From: Thioalkalivibrio versutus
Lineage (GTDB): Bacteria > Pseudomonadota > Gammaproteobacteria > Ectothiorhodospirales > Ectothiorhodospiraceae
Assembly (NCBI RefSeq): GCF_001999325.1
Contig: NZ_MVAR01000001.1
Location: 41,513-105,512, forward strand
Length of the DNA: 64,000 nt
Reading direction: 5' to 3'
In this document: positions 25,561 through 34,347 of the stretch, piece after piece
How the letters are laid out: every line of letters begins with the position of its first letter
How positions within the stretch are numbered: position 1 is the stretch's first letter
Position numbers and translations under genes: made by a program
Notes under the pieces: model-generated
Told to the model about the DNA's origin: nothing
Databases searched by the model: none
Seen by the model: only the letters and a program-made list of their open reading frames with translations

Positions 25561-27168
25561 ATGCCAAACGCCAGGATAACGAAGGGTTTACTGACCGGCT
25601 TCCTGCGCTCCGTCGAACGCTTCCCGGAACGCCCCGCCCTGGAGGTCGAGGGTCGCGCCCTGAGCTACGAGGAGCTGTTTGCGGCCGGCGCGGATATTGC
25701 GGACACGCTGCAGCAGAGCCCGGCCGGGCCCGGCCGGGTCGGTGTACTGGCCCAGCGCTCGCTCGCGATGTACCGCGGGATTCTGGGCACCCTGATGGCC
25801 GGCCAAGCTCTGGTTCCGCTAAACCCGGGGTTTCCCACGGAACGTACGGTGGCCATGGCCGAACAGGCCGATCTGTCGGCGTTGCTGGTGGATACCCAGG
25901 GTCTTGAGCGGCTCGATGAACTGCTGCAGGCATTCTCCCGCCCGCTCCTGATCCTGCTACCTGATACGCAGCGACTGGAGGACCTGCAAACGCGCTGGCC
26001 CCGACACGACGTCCGGGTGGCCGGCGATTCCCATCGGCCCGCGGACTGGGCGCCGGCGGCCGTATCCCCGGATGACCTGGCCTGCCTGTTCTTCACCTCC
26101 GGCAGCACGGGCAAGCCCAAGGGCGTGGGCGTTCTGCAGCGCAACGCAGCCCGTTTTGTGGAGATGTCGCAGGAGCGCTACCGCGAGTTCGGCATTAGCG
26201 AGACGGACCGCTTTTCGCAGTTCTACGACATCACCTTCGATTCCTCGATGTTCGACCTGTACGTGTCGTGGGCCTTTGGCGCCTGCCTGTGCTGCCCCTC
26301 CGCCAAGGAGTGGTTCAACCCCAACCGCTACATCGCGGACAAGGCCCTCACGGTAATCGACATCACCCCCTCGGCCGGGCACGGGATGAATCGCCGCAAC
26401 GGCTGGGCGCCGGGACGGTTCCCGGATCTGCGCCTGTGCCGCTTTGGCGGGGAGGCCCTGTCAGCGGAGCTGGCCGAGGCGATGGCGGCCGCCGCCCCCA
26501 ATGCCATTGTCGACAATGCCTACGGGCCCACCGAATGCACGGTGGATGCCTGCTACTACCGCTGGGACGGGGAGCGCTCGCCGGCGGAATGCGAGCACGG
26601 CATGGTGCCGATCGGCTACCCGGGAAACCAGGTCGGACTGCGCGTGGCGGACGAGACCCTGCGGGAGGTGCCGGTCGGGGCCGAGGGCGAACTGCTGATC
26701 AGCGGCCCGCAGGTGACGCCCGGCTACTGGAAGGACCCCGAACGCACGGCGCAGGCCTTTGTGCACCTGGACGATGGGCGCGTGCACTACCGCACGGGGG
26801 ACCTGGTGCGTCGCCCGCCCCCGGGCGAACCGATCATCTTTCTCGGGCGCCTGGATCACCAGATCAAGATTGGCGGGGTGCGCATCGAGCTCGGCGAGGT
26901 GGAGGCCGCACTGCGCGAGGCCGCCGGCACGGACCAGGCAGTGGCCGTTGGATGGCCACGAACGGAAAGCGGCGCCTCGGGGATCGTGGCCTTCGTGGTC
27001 GCGGAAGATATGGACGAATCGGCTATACGCGACCGACTCCGCCAGCGACTGCCCACGGTGATGGTGCCCCGGGCCATCCACTCGCTGGACAACCTGCCGC
27101 TCAACGCCAATGGCAAGGCCGACCGAAAGGCACTGATCTCGACCCTGGAAGAGACGGCGACCCCGTAA
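25561..27168 (+). CDS. NRPS-like amino-acid adenylation enzyme (DltA-like ANL family)
   Basis: A 535-residue stand-alone adenylation protein: LFFTSGSTGKPKGVGVLQRN (A3), DITFDSSMFDLYVSWAFGA, NAYGPTECTVDACYY (A5), GELLISGPQVTPGYW, YRTGDLV (A7), GRLDHQIKIGGVRIELGEVE (A8) and the catalytic lysine in LPLNANGKADRKAL (A10). These are NRPS/DltA-like core motifs, not simple acyl-CoA synthetases. It probably activates an amino acid and loads it onto the carrier protein encoded at 30833-31084, for decoration of the polymer. The ORF extends upstream to 25129, but ATG 25561 fits the family start. Confidence 0.88.
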   Translation: MPNARITKGLLTGFLRSVERFPERPALEVEGRALSYEELFAAGADIADTLQQSPAGPGRVGVLAQRSLAMYRGILGTLMAGQALVPLNPGFPTERTVAMAEQADLSALLVDTQGLERLDELLQAFSRPLLILLPDTQRLEDLQTRWPRHDVRVAGDSHRPADWAPAAVSPDDLACLFFTSGSTGKPKGVGVLQRNAARFVEMSQERYREFGISETDRFSQFYDITFDSSMFDLYVSWAFGACLCCPSAKEWFNPNRYIADKALTVIDITPSAGHGMNRRNGWAPGRFPDLRLCRFGGEALSAELAEAMAAAAPNAIVDNAYGPTECTVDACYYRWDGERSPAECEHGMVPIGYPGNQVGLRVADETLREVPVGAEGELLISGPQVTPGYWKDPERTAQAFVHLDDGRVHYRTGDLVRRPPPGEPIIFLGRLDHQIKIGGVRIELGEVEAALREAAGTDQAVAVGWPRTESGASGIVAFVVAEDMDESAIRDRLRQRLPTVMVPRAIHSLDNLPLNANGKADRKALISTLEETATP

Positions 27169-27172
27169 CCAC

Positions 27173-27190
27173 GAGGCTGCGCCGAGCCTC
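27173..27190. terminator. Hairpin between convergent genes
   Basis: GAGGCT (27173-27178) pairs with AGCCTC (27185-27190) just after the stop of the adenylation gene and before the convergent GNAT stop. The 6-bp stem without a T-run is only suggestive of a bidirectional terminator. Confidence 0.3.
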
Positions 27191-27211
27191 TGGCCAACGT
27201 CTGTTTCCAGG

Positions 27212-28036
27212 CTACGCCGGCGCGACCACTCCAGGCACAGCCAGGTACGTATGCCGGAGATGCAATACCTCGAACCCCTTGCGGAGGTGGTTTTGATAGG
27301 ACGGGTCCGGCCTGTCCGGTGTCCCCACGGCGGTATCCGTGATCACCGACGTACACCCATGCAGCGACGCGTCCCTGAGGCAAGCGGAGATGAGCGCCCC
27401 ATGCAGGCCACGTCCACGGTAGTCCGGGCGGGTTGCTTCCCACCCGGCCCAGGCCACCCCGTCCCCGAGATACAACAGGCCGGTTGCCACCACCGTTCCA
27501 TCGTCGAGCGCCAGCCACTGACGCCATTTGGGTGATCGCGGCAGTTCCGCCAGAAGGGCCTTTGCCTCCTGCGGCACGGAGAACGCATCGACCGCCAGCG
27601 CGGCGCCGGCATCTTCGTCTTCTGGCCGCCAGGGGCGGATCTCGAGATCGCTCTTCCCCTCGGGGACGTCGCTGCTGGACCGTATCAGGACCGCAGATGC
27701 CGCACCCCGGCGAATCCTGCGATCGCGTAGCCATTGGAGAACAGACTCCGGCCGGGCATGAGGGCTAAGCTCGATTGCCCAGGGAAGGTCATGCTCGGCG
27801 TACAGGGCGGCTAATTCATCAATATGGGCCTTGGTCGCCGGGCCTGAAACGCCCAGTCCCAGCACCCGGTTAAAGACCAGCATCTTCTTCAGGCCCGGGG
27901 CGATCAGGGCAACATGCGTCCCGCTGCGGACCGCTCGAAAGCCCGGGATGCCCGCGCTTTCGGCCAGCTGCATCATGCTCTCGTAGGCCTCGGCCTCGAC
28001 CCGCTCGGCCTGGGCGGAAGATGGATCTTCAGTCAT
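27212..28036 (-). CDS. GNAT family N-acetyltransferase (two-lobed)
   Basis: A 274-residue protein. The C-terminal half holds GNAT motif A, ATRPDYRGRGLHGALISACLR, preceded by VVATGLLYLGDGVAWAGWEA and followed by a terminal FEVLHLRHTYLAV segment. The N-terminal ~130 residues form the second lobe found in many duplicated GNATs. It is convergent with the adenylation gene. It probably acylates a small substrate or sugar; specificity is unknown. Confidence 0.78.
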   Translation of the reverse strand: MTEDPSSAQAERVEAEAYESMMQLAESAGIPGFRAVRSGTHVALIAPGLKKMLVFNRVLGLGVSGPATKAHIDELAALYAEHDLPWAIELSPHARPESVLQWLRDRRIRRGAASAVLIRSSSDVPEGKSDLEIRPWRPEDEDAGAALAVDAFSVPQEAKALLAELPRSPKWRQWLALDDGTVVATGLLYLGDGVAWAGWEATRPDYRGRGLHGALISACLRDASLHGCTSVITDTAVGTPDRPDPSYQNHLRKGFEVLHLRHTYLAVPGVVAPA

Positions 28037-28116
28037 GGCACCTCCTCCTGTCTCCGGCTTGGGTCTTGCCGATGGCCCTTAATCACCCCGGACGATGCCG
28101 GGCCCGGGCCAATGCC

Positions 28117-29139
28117 TCACCGCGCCTTGCGTCTCCCTGCCACACTCTTCCCGGCACTCAGGACCAGATAGGCCCAGGTGGACACGGACCAGGGGTCCCG
28201 AAGCGTCGACTGCAGGAACGATCGTGCAGCCAGCCTCGGGTCCCCCTCCCAGTAATGGTGATAGCCGAAACTGAAGCAGGTCTCGGCAAGGCGCCTGCGT
28301 ATCGCGCCGCGTGACGTCTGCTCTCCGCCCGGGCCAACCCGACCCCAGCGGCCAAGCGCCTTGCGGACGACCTCGTATTCATAGTTCGTGTCGGGGTACT
28401 TGGTGATGCAGCCCTCGCCATGAAGCCGGTAGAGAGCCGTCACGAGGTTCAACTGATGGATCTCGGTCAAGCGCGACGCCCGCAACCAGTAATCGTAGTC
28501 CTGCCCCCTTTTGAGATCAGGGTCGAACTGTCCGACACGTTCCACCAGGTCGCGTCGCATCATCACCGTGATGGTGTGAGGCAGCGACCCGAAGAGCAGA
28601 CGGTTGTAAAGCCACCCGGACCCGCGATCCACAAGCGGTTCGCCGTCAGGGTTCATCGGGTACGCACCCTTGGCCGCATCGGGTTTCAGGAACGTGCCGG
28701 ACGGATCGGGCTTCCATGTGGCCCAGGCGGTAAAGGTCATCCCGATCCCGGGATGCTGGTCCATGTAGTCCACCTGAGCCGCGACCTTTCCCGGCAGCCA
28801 GACATCGTCGGAGTCGATAAAGGCGATGTAGTCACCGCCCGCCCTCGCGACGCCGGCATTGCGGGCCACGGCCGCCCCCTGGTTCTGCTGGGTCAGCAGT
28901 GTCAGGCGGTCACCATATCCGCGCAGGATGTCGAGCGTCCCGTCGGTCGAGCCGTCGTCTACCACGATCAGCTCGATGCCCGGGTAGTCCTGCTCCAGAA
29001 CACTGTCGACGGACTCGGCAATATATGCGGCCGTGTTGTAGGCCGGCATGATCACCGAGACCAGGGGCTTGCGATCACGACCCTCCGGCGCGGCCGGGGC
29101 CCTGCTGCTCGTCCGGGCTTGCTCCACGGACGACATCAC
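28117..29139 (-). CDS. Glycosyltransferase family 2
   Basis: A 340-residue GT-A enzyme: VSVIMPAYNTAAYIAESVDS, LIVVDDGSTDGTLDILR, NAGVARAGGDYIAFIDSDDV (DSDD metal site), then GQDYDYWLRAS, the conserved acceptor-side segment. The start ATG 29139 overlaps the stop of hydrolase 1 (ATGA), so it belongs to the same operon as both exosortase-associated hydrolases and the ACP. It adds one sugar to the repeat unit; donor unknown. Confidence 0.9.
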   Translation of the reverse strand: MMSSVEQARTSSRAPAAPEGRDRKPLVSVIMPAYNTAAYIAESVDSVLEQDYPGIELIVVDDGSTDGTLDILRGYGDRLTLLTQQNQGAAVARNAGVARAGGDYIAFIDSDDVWLPGKVAAQVDYMDQHPGIGMTFTAWATWKPDPSGTFLKPDAAKGAYPMNPDGEPLVDRGSGWLYNRLLFGSLPHTITVMMRRDLVERVGQFDPDLKRGQDYDYWLRASRLTEIHQLNLVTALYRLHGEGCITKYPDTNYEYEVVRKALGRWGRVGPGGEQTSRGAIRRRLAETCFSFGYHHYWEGDPRLAARSFLQSTLRDPWSVSTWAYLVLSAGKSVAGRRKAR

Positions 29140-30023
29140 TCCCGCCCTCGTTCCGGCAATGTCTGTAGCCAGTCATGCGTCCACTGCGCCACCTGGTCGC
29201 GCCACACGCGGCGAGAAAAGGTGTGGTTGGCACCGGGCAGTTCGCGCAGGGTCACGCGCGGCTCCTGCAGCAATCCACTCCATGCCGGCGCGTTCGTCGC
29301 CACGTCGCGAAACTCGGCCGCGGTCAGGTCCTCGCCGCTCAGGATGACCAGGATGGGCCCCTGGAAGCGCCGCCAGCCCTCGGCCATCCGGTCCGGCAGG
29401 GGGCCTTTGTCGATGCGATCCGGGCTTGTGTTGTCGGGCTCGCCGGAAGCCCTCCCGGAACCGGAGCCAACCGCAGTGCCGACCATGCGCCCCAGGGAGC
29501 GCAGGGACACCCAGGGGTTAAAACGCCCCTTGAGGGCCCCGGACCAGAAATCGCGCGAGAACAGGCGCTGGAGGTAGTAGGTCTGCAGGTAGGCCCGAGC
29601 CAGCCCTTCCTCGGTGCGGGCCCAGGGGTTGACCAGCACCAGGCCTGTCACACGGGGGTCGCGCCAGGCATAGAACAACGCCGCAGAGGCCGCGCCACAC
29701 AGACCCCACAGGGCCACCTCGTGCATCCCGGGCACCTCGCCTGCAAAGGTATCGACAGCCGCATGCAGGTCGTCGTCCACGTCGTGGAACGTCCGCTGGG
29801 CACCGGAAGAATCGCCCATGCCGCGGAAATCGAAGCGGAAAACGGGTATCCCCTGCGCTGCGAGGTGTCGGGCCAGGAGCAGGAACTGGCGGTGGCTGCC
29901 TACCCGGTACTGCGGCCCACCCACGGCGATCAGCACGCCACGCCGGGCGCCCTCCGCGCCGGGATGCAGGATCCCCAGGAGTTCGTCCTCCCCCACGTGG
30001 AAGACGACGGCGCGCTCGCTCAT
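29136..30023 (-). CDS. Alpha/beta hydrolase, exosortase A system-associated, type 1
   Basis: A 295-residue alpha/beta hydrolase. VLIAVGGPQYRVGSHRQFLL carries the oxyanion strand, FRFDFRGMGDSSG the conserved RGxGxS turn, and LWGLCGAASAALFYAW shows the nucleophile elbow as G-L-C-G-A, so cysteine stands at the nucleophile position. The late H is in LPGANHTFSR. It belongs to a hydrolase family restricted to exosortase A genomes. ATG 30023 is chosen because it overlaps the preceding stop (ATGA). It probably acts as an esterase or thioesterase on the acyl-carrier intermediates encoded next to it (inference). Confidence 0.85.
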   Translation of the reverse strand: MSERAVVFHVGEDELLGILHPGAEGARRGVLIAVGGPQYRVGSHRQFLLLARHLAAQGIPVFRFDFRGMGDSSGAQRTFHDVDDDLHAAVDTFAGEVPGMHEVALWGLCGAASAALFYAWRDPRVTGLVLVNPWARTEEGLARAYLQTYYLQRLFSRDFWSGALKGRFNPWVSLRSLGRMVGTAVGSGSGRASGEPDNTSPDRIDKGPLPDRMAEGWRRFQGPILVILSGEDLTAAEFRDVATNAPAWSGLLQEPRVTLRELPGANHTFSRRVWRDQVAQWTHDWLQTLPERGRE

Positions 30024-30823
30024 GGGAGAGCCTCCAGGCGTTGCATGGTCGCCTCCAGCAATTGCGGCACCTCGACGATGTCCTGGGTGGACCAGAAGGC
30101 ATCGCCAGCAACGACCGTCGCGGTGACCGCGGCGCCCTCCTCTCGCCAGCGCTCGATCAGACGTTCGCTCGCCGGCGGCAGCGGTGCGGTGTCCTGCGCG
30201 GCCACCTCGAACCATTCGATCGCCTCCGCGTGCGGCCGCTGCAGACGGGCCGCCGCCAGGCGCGCGGCCAGCCCGGGCGCCAGGGAATACCCGGCGACTT
30301 CCAGCGGCTCTCCCGCATCCAGTTGGGCCCGCAGCTGGGCGGTACCTTCCTTCTGTCCACCCATCAGCCCGGCGGCCATGCGCAGGCGCAGGAACTGGGT
30401 CAGGTGCTGTTCGCCATTCGTGACCGGGGCCCAGAAGATCGCGGCCGTCGCCGGTTGCGCACGTGTAGCCAGGAAGTCACCCGCGAGCAGGCAACCCGCC
30501 CGCACCCCCCAGACCATGAACGGCGACGGGCAACGCGTCTCGAGGTGTTCACTGCAGCGTGCGAGGTCGTCCAGCCAGAGATCCCAGGCCGCGTCGCCAA
30601 AGTCACCACCGCTATCGCCGCACCCGTAGAGGTCCGGGATCAACACGGCGTAGCCCGCCTGCGCCAGACGGCGCGCCTGCAGGCTCACCATGCGACGGGA
30701 CTTGTTGAGCTCCTCGGCCAGGGGCGGGACAAACAGGACGGCACCCCGGATGGAGGAAGCATCCGGCAGATGGAGCACATGGAATACCGGCCCGGCCTTG
30801 CCCTCCAGGAACCCGGCTTCCAT
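30020..30823 (-). CDS. Alpha/beta hydrolase, exosortase A system-associated, type 2
   Basis: A 267-residue protein: GAVLFVPPLAEELNKSRRMV, AVLIPDLYGCGDSGGDF and the elbow-like FMVWGVRAGCLLAGDF (G-V-R-A-G, lacking the usual serine). Its length and these motifs match the second exosortase-A-associated hydrolase family, usually found directly beside type 1, as here with a 4-bp overlap. The absent canonical nucleophile suggests a non-canonical catalytic or binding role. The ACP gene lies 9 bp upstream. Confidence 0.85.
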   Translation of the reverse strand: MEAGFLEGKAGPVFHVLHLPDASSIRGAVLFVPPLAEELNKSRRMVSLQARRLAQAGYAVLIPDLYGCGDSGGDFGDAAWDLWLDDLARCSEHLETRCPSPFMVWGVRAGCLLAGDFLATRAQPATAAIFWAPVTNGEQHLTQFLRLRMAAGLMGGQKEGTAQLRAQLDAGEPLEVAGYSLAPGLAARLAAARLQRPHAEAIEWFEVAAQDTAPLPPASERLIERWREEGAAVTATVVAGDAFWSTQDIVEVPQLLEATMQRLEALP

Positions 30824-30832
30824 GCCGCGCGC

Positions 30833-31084
30833 CTAGCGGTCGAGCTTGGAGTCGATGAAATCGACCAGAGTGCCGAGCGTCTCGAAGGTCTCGGCGCTGA
30901 CATCGTCATCATCGATCACGATGTCGAAATGGCTCTCGATCGAGGTGATCAGCGAAACGACCGCCATCGAGTCCAGCTCCGGTACGCCACCCAACAGCGT
31001 GGTGTTGCGATCGAAGTGCTGAGCGCGTCCATTCAGACTCAGGGCACTGTCCAGCAGATTCTGGGTGTGATCGAGGGTCGACAT
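30833..31084 (-). CDS. Acyl carrier protein
   Basis: An 83-residue acidic four-helix carrier. The phosphopantetheine-attachment serine sits in PELDSMAVVSLI, and the rest is acidic (IVIDDDDVSAETFETLG). ATG 31084 (MSTLDHTQNLL) is chosen; the longer ORF upstream is R/P-rich and not ACP-like. It probably carries the acyl or amino-acyl unit made by the ligases at 12187-13800 or 25561-27168 and handled by the two hydrolases downstream in the same operon. Confidence 0.92.
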   Translation of the reverse strand: MSTLDHTQNLLDSALSLNGRAQHFDRNTTLLGGVPELDSMAVVSLITSIESHFDIVIDDDDVSAETFETLGTLVDFIDSKLDR

Positions 31085-31413
31085 ATCAAGGTTCCTGAAG
31101 TCGGGTATCCGTGCCCGGCCGGGGATGCGGGTTATCCGGCAGGTTACCGCATCTGCACGGGCTGTCCAGATCGGTGCCGGCAGACCGCGCCCCCTGCGTG
31201 ATCGGCTCGTTAAAGCCCTGGGCCTCCGATCACCTCGCGCACCCGGACCCGCACGTAGAATGAGGTCCAGCACGGCACGGATTCGTGCTCGCGAGCAGTG
31301 CGCGCGGCCTCGCCCCGCGCATCCCGCGCCTTGTCAGCAAGCAACAACGACTCGAGCGCGAACGCATACATCAATCAACGTTTCCCTGGCCCGACCAGGC
31401 AACAGGCGGACGG
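31085..31413. other. Divergent intergenic region between ACP operon and asparagine-synthase-like gene
   Basis: 329 bp separating two divergent transcription units, so promoters for both should lie here. I see no convincing -10/-35 or sigma-54 pair and no strong hairpin. ORFs running through it are R/P-rich shadows. Confidence 0.4.
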
Positions 31414-33243
31414 ATGGCGGGACTTTGTGGATGGTTCGCGGTGAATGCCGCATCACCGGCCGGCGCCCTTGAGGCCCAGGGACAGGCGCTCCCGGGGCTC
31501 TCCGGGGCGCCGGACGCCCAATGCACGAACCGCCTGGGCGGCTGCCGGGTCCGGGGCGGCTGGATCGCGCAGGAGGCCGACGTCATTGCCGCCATCACTG
31601 GCCATCCGCAATGGCGGGACCCTGCCCTGGCCCGACGGGCGCGAGAGCACGACCCGGCGCAAGCCCTGCTGGAGGCCTGGCGGCAGCACGGCAACGGCCT
31701 CTTCGAGCAGGTTGGCGGCGACTATGCACTGGCCATCGTGGATGCCGGGCACGGTCGCCTGGTGGCCGGCATCGACCGCCTGGGCCAGACACCGCTTCAC
31801 TTTGCGCACCTGGACGGCGGCGTGGCCTTCGGCACCAGTGCCGGATGCGTGGCCGCACACCCGGCGGTTGCCACCGAGGTGACCCGCGAGGGGCTCTACC
31901 ACTACTGTTTCTTCCACATGCTTCCGGCCCCGGTCAGCCTGTTCTCCGGGCTGGAGAAACTGCCGGGCGCCCACCGCCTGACCCACAACGGCGACCGGGC
32001 CGAGGTGTCCCGCTACTGGCGCCCGCGCTTCGAGGAAGACAGCGCGGCCACGCCCGAGGCCCTGGAACATGCCCTGCACGAACACGCGCAAGCAGCGGTG
32101 GAACGACGTGCGGACACCCCCCGCCCCGGCGCCTTTCTGAGCGGCGGCCTGGACAGCTCGACGGTGGCCGGGATGCTCGCCGGCATGCACCCCGGGGCCG
32201 ACAGCTTCAGCATCGGCTTTGATGCGCCCGGATACGACGAAATGGAGTACGCGCGCATCGCCTCGCGGCACTTCGGGACCCAGGCGCACGAGTACTACGT
32301 GACGCCGGAGGACGTCGTCGACGCCGTGCCCCGGATCGCCGGCAGCTACGACGAGCCCTTCGGTAATTCGTCGGCCCTGCCGGCCTATTTCTGCGCCCGC
32401 ATGGCGGCCGACGCCGGCATCACCCGGCTACTGGCCGGGGATGGTGGCGACGAGCTGTTCGCGGGGAATGCGCGCTACGCCAAGCAGGGCGTATTCGAAC
32501 ACTGGGGCCGGATCCCCGCGCCGCTACGCCACCACCTGCTGGATCCGCTGTTCACCCGCCTGCCGCGCGGCCTGCCGCTGGCCGGCAAGGCCCGCAGCTA
32601 CGTGGAACAGGCGCGTATCCCGCTGCCGGATCGACTGCAGACCTACAACTACCTGCACCGCCTGGCGCCGGAGACGATGTTCGCACCGGAGTTTCTCGCG
32701 GCGGTGGACCGCGAGGCCCCCTGGGAGTTGATGCGCGGGATCTACGCGCAGCCCCAATCGGCGTCGTCACTCAACCGCATGATGTACCTGGACTGGCAGC
32801 AAACCCTGGCCGACAACGACCTGCGCAAGGTGACCGGGATGTGCCAGCTGGCCGGCGTCGATGTCGCCTTCCCGATGCTGGACGACGATCTGGTCGAGTT
32901 CTCCTGCCGCGTACCATCGGACCTGAAGCTGCGCAACGGCCGGCTGCGCCACTTCTACAAGGAGGCGTTTACCGGTTTCCTGCCCGACGCCATCATCGAC
33001 AAGAAAAAACACGGCTTCGGCCTGCCGTTCGGCGTCTGGATGCAGGAGCACGCGCCGCTGCGGGAGCTGGCATACGACAGCCTGCTGCGACTGAAGGGCC
33101 GCAATTTCCTCCGCGACGACTTCATCGACGAGCTGATCCGCCTGCACCGCGAGGGCCACGCAGCCTATTACGGCGATTTCGTCTGGATCCTGATGATGCT
33201 CGACCTCTGGCTCGAATCGCACCCCGCCGCCCGCCTGGCATGA
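31414..33243 (+). CDS. Asparagine-synthase-like amidotransferase with displaced N-terminal cysteine
   Basis: A 609-residue protein with an N-terminal class II amidotransferase-like domain (GLFEQVGGDYALAIVDAGHG; FSGLEKLPGAHRL) and a C-terminal ATP-pyrophosphatase domain with PP-loop FLSGGLDSSTVAGML, LLAGDGGDELFAGN and DKKKHGFGLPFGVWM. Functional glutaminases begin Met-Cys; this one begins MAGLCGWF, with Cys at position 5. It may thus lack glutaminase activity or need trimming. It is one of two AsnB-like proteins in the window; the other (38231-40126) has a normal MCG start. It may amidate or ligate an amino compound on the polysaccharide or its carrier. Confidence 0.85.
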   Translation: MAGLCGWFAVNAASPAGALEAQGQALPGLSGAPDAQCTNRLGGCRVRGGWIAQEADVIAAITGHPQWRDPALARRAREHDPAQALLEAWRQHGNGLFEQVGGDYALAIVDAGHGRLVAGIDRLGQTPLHFAHLDGGVAFGTSAGCVAAHPAVATEVTREGLYHYCFFHMLPAPVSLFSGLEKLPGAHRLTHNGDRAEVSRYWRPRFEEDSAATPEALEHALHEHAQAAVERRADTPRPGAFLSGGLDSSTVAGMLAGMHPGADSFSIGFDAPGYDEMEYARIASRHFGTQAHEYYVTPEDVVDAVPRIAGSYDEPFGNSSALPAYFCARMAADAGITRLLAGDGGDELFAGNARYAKQGVFEHWGRIPAPLRHHLLDPLFTRLPRGLPLAGKARSYVEQARIPLPDRLQTYNYLHRLAPETMFAPEFLAAVDREAPWELMRGIYAQPQSASSLNRMMYLDWQQTLADNDLRKVTGMCQLAGVDVAFPMLDDDLVEFSCRVPSDLKLRNGRLRHFYKEAFTGFLPDAIIDKKKHGFGLPFGVWMQEHAPLRELAYDSLLRLKGRNFLRDDFIDELIRLHREGHAAYYGDFVWILMMLDLWLESHPAARLA

Positions 33244-33245
33244 GT

Positions 33246-33264
33246 CACGAAGAGCACGAAGACA
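33246..33264 (+). repeat. Inverted repeat flanking HigBA, left copy
   Basis: CACGAAGAGCACGAAGACA, starting 3 bp after the stop of the asparagine-synthase-like gene. Its reverse complement occurs at 34348-34366 with 17 of 19 matches. A related, interrupted version lies at about 44351-44377. Confidence 0.75.
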
Positions 33265-33403
33265 CGACGCAAGGGCGGGTCACAGGAAGGCGGGAAACGC
33301 GCGAACGCTCTGGACGAAATGGCCCGCGATCGACCGCTTGGGGCTCCCGACTGCAACGGTTTCCATATCCCCGTCATCCGGGCCGCAGCACACCACCATC
33401 GTC

Positions 33404-33435
33404 ATCCCGGCCGCAGCGAAGCGGAGAGCCGGGAT
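33404..33435. repeat. REP-like hairpin
   Basis: ATCCCGGC (33404-33411) and GCCGGGAT (33428-33435) form an 8-bp perfect stem around a GAAGC-rich loop, inside a GTCATCCCGG...GGGATCTCC context typical of dispersed REP-type repeats in proteobacteria. It lies in the 276-bp gap before higB. Confidence 0.5.
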
Positions 33436-33519
33436 CTCCAGGCCGTGACACCCACGCCGCCCTTCGCCCCGCCCTTTTCAGGTTTTGGAATAGCATGGGA
33501 CCCGTGATACCGTGTTTCC

Positions 33520-33813
33520 ATGATTGTATGCTTCAAGGATCGAGGCACTGAGGATATCTTCAACGGGCTTTCGTCGAAGGCTGCTCGCAAGGTCTGCCCA
33601 CAATCTGTATGGCGGGTTGCCGCAAGAAAGCTGGAATTGCTGGATTCGGCCATGAACGTTGAGGAGCTGAGAGCCCCACCGGGTAACCGGCTGGAGGCCC
33701 TGGCGGGAGAGCGAAAAGGCCAATACAGCATTCGAATCAACGAGCAATATCGGATCTGCTTCGCCTGGACAGACTCCGGGCCCGGCCAGGTCGAAATCAC
33801 GGATTACCACTGA
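33520..33813 (+). CDS. higB: Type II toxin, HigB/RelE family
   Basis: A 97-residue basic RelE-fold protein: MIVCFKDRGTEDIF at the start, VARKLELLDSA-like helix, then LRAPPGNRLEALAGERKGQY and SIRINEQYRICFAW with the conserved R and Y residues. This is the HigB subfamily of ribosome-dependent mRNA interferases. It precedes its antitoxin by 9 bp, the reversed order typical of higBA. Confidence 0.93.
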   Translation: MIVCFKDRGTEDIFNGLSSKAARKVCPQSVWRVAARKLELLDSAMNVEELRAPPGNRLEALAGERKGQYSIRINEQYRICFAWTDSGPGQVEITDYH

Positions 33814-33822
33814 GGCACAATC

Positions 33823-34140
33823 ATGGTCCGCATCCCTACCCACCGACAGCCGACCCACCCCGGTGAAATGCTGGCGAAAGAGTTCCTGGAGCCGATGCAT
33901 ATCTCCCAGCGCCAGTTGGCGGACGCGCTCCATGTTCCGTATCAGCGCATCAACGAGCTCGTGAACCAGAAGCGCGGCATTACGCCAAGCACGTCGCTGC
34001 GTCTAGCACGCTTTTTCGGCATGTCGCCCGATTTCTGGTTGAACCTTCAGGTGCGCTGGGATTTGTTCAAGGCGGAGCAATCGGAACAGGCGGACCTGGA
34101 ACAGATCCGGGAATTCCGTTCGTGTAAGCAAACTGCCTGA
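33823..34140 (+). CDS. higA: HigA family antitoxin, XRE-type DNA-binding protein
   Basis: A 105-residue antitoxin starting RIPTHRQPTHPGEMLAKEFL, with the helix-turn-helix ISQRQLADALHVPYQRINEL and the HigA-typical ending RFFGMSPDFWLNLQVRWDL. It neutralises HigB and should autorepress the operon. It lies 9 bp after higB. The pair stands between two inverted repeats (33246-33264 and 34348-34366). Confidence 0.94.
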   Translation: MVRIPTHRQPTHPGEMLAKEFLEPMHISQRQLADALHVPYQRINELVNQKRGITPSTSLRLARFFGMSPDFWLNLQVRWDLFKAEQSEQADLEQIREFRSCKQTA

Positions 34141-34347
34141 GCCGGGTTCCCAGTAGCGAGTAGGATGTGTTGAGCGCAGCGAAACGCATCTCGGCCTCCA
34201 ACCATGCCCACGCACGAGACACCGGCTTCCCGGTCGGTTCACCTCCACGCGCCGCACTGGGGGCTATCATGATCGCCCGGCACGTCCCATCGCCACCGTC
34301 ACGAATCTTCCCGTTTTCCCTGCTTCCTGTTAACTAGCACTTCTTCC

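Noticed and set aside
27173..27190. Firm intrinsic terminator between convergent genes
   Set aside because: The 6-bp stem lacks a T-run on both strands; kept only as a low-confidence hairpin.
33246..33264. CACGAAG repeats as CRISPR repeats
   Set aside because: There are only two paired copies 1.1 kb apart plus one variant, in inverted orientation and without regular spacers.
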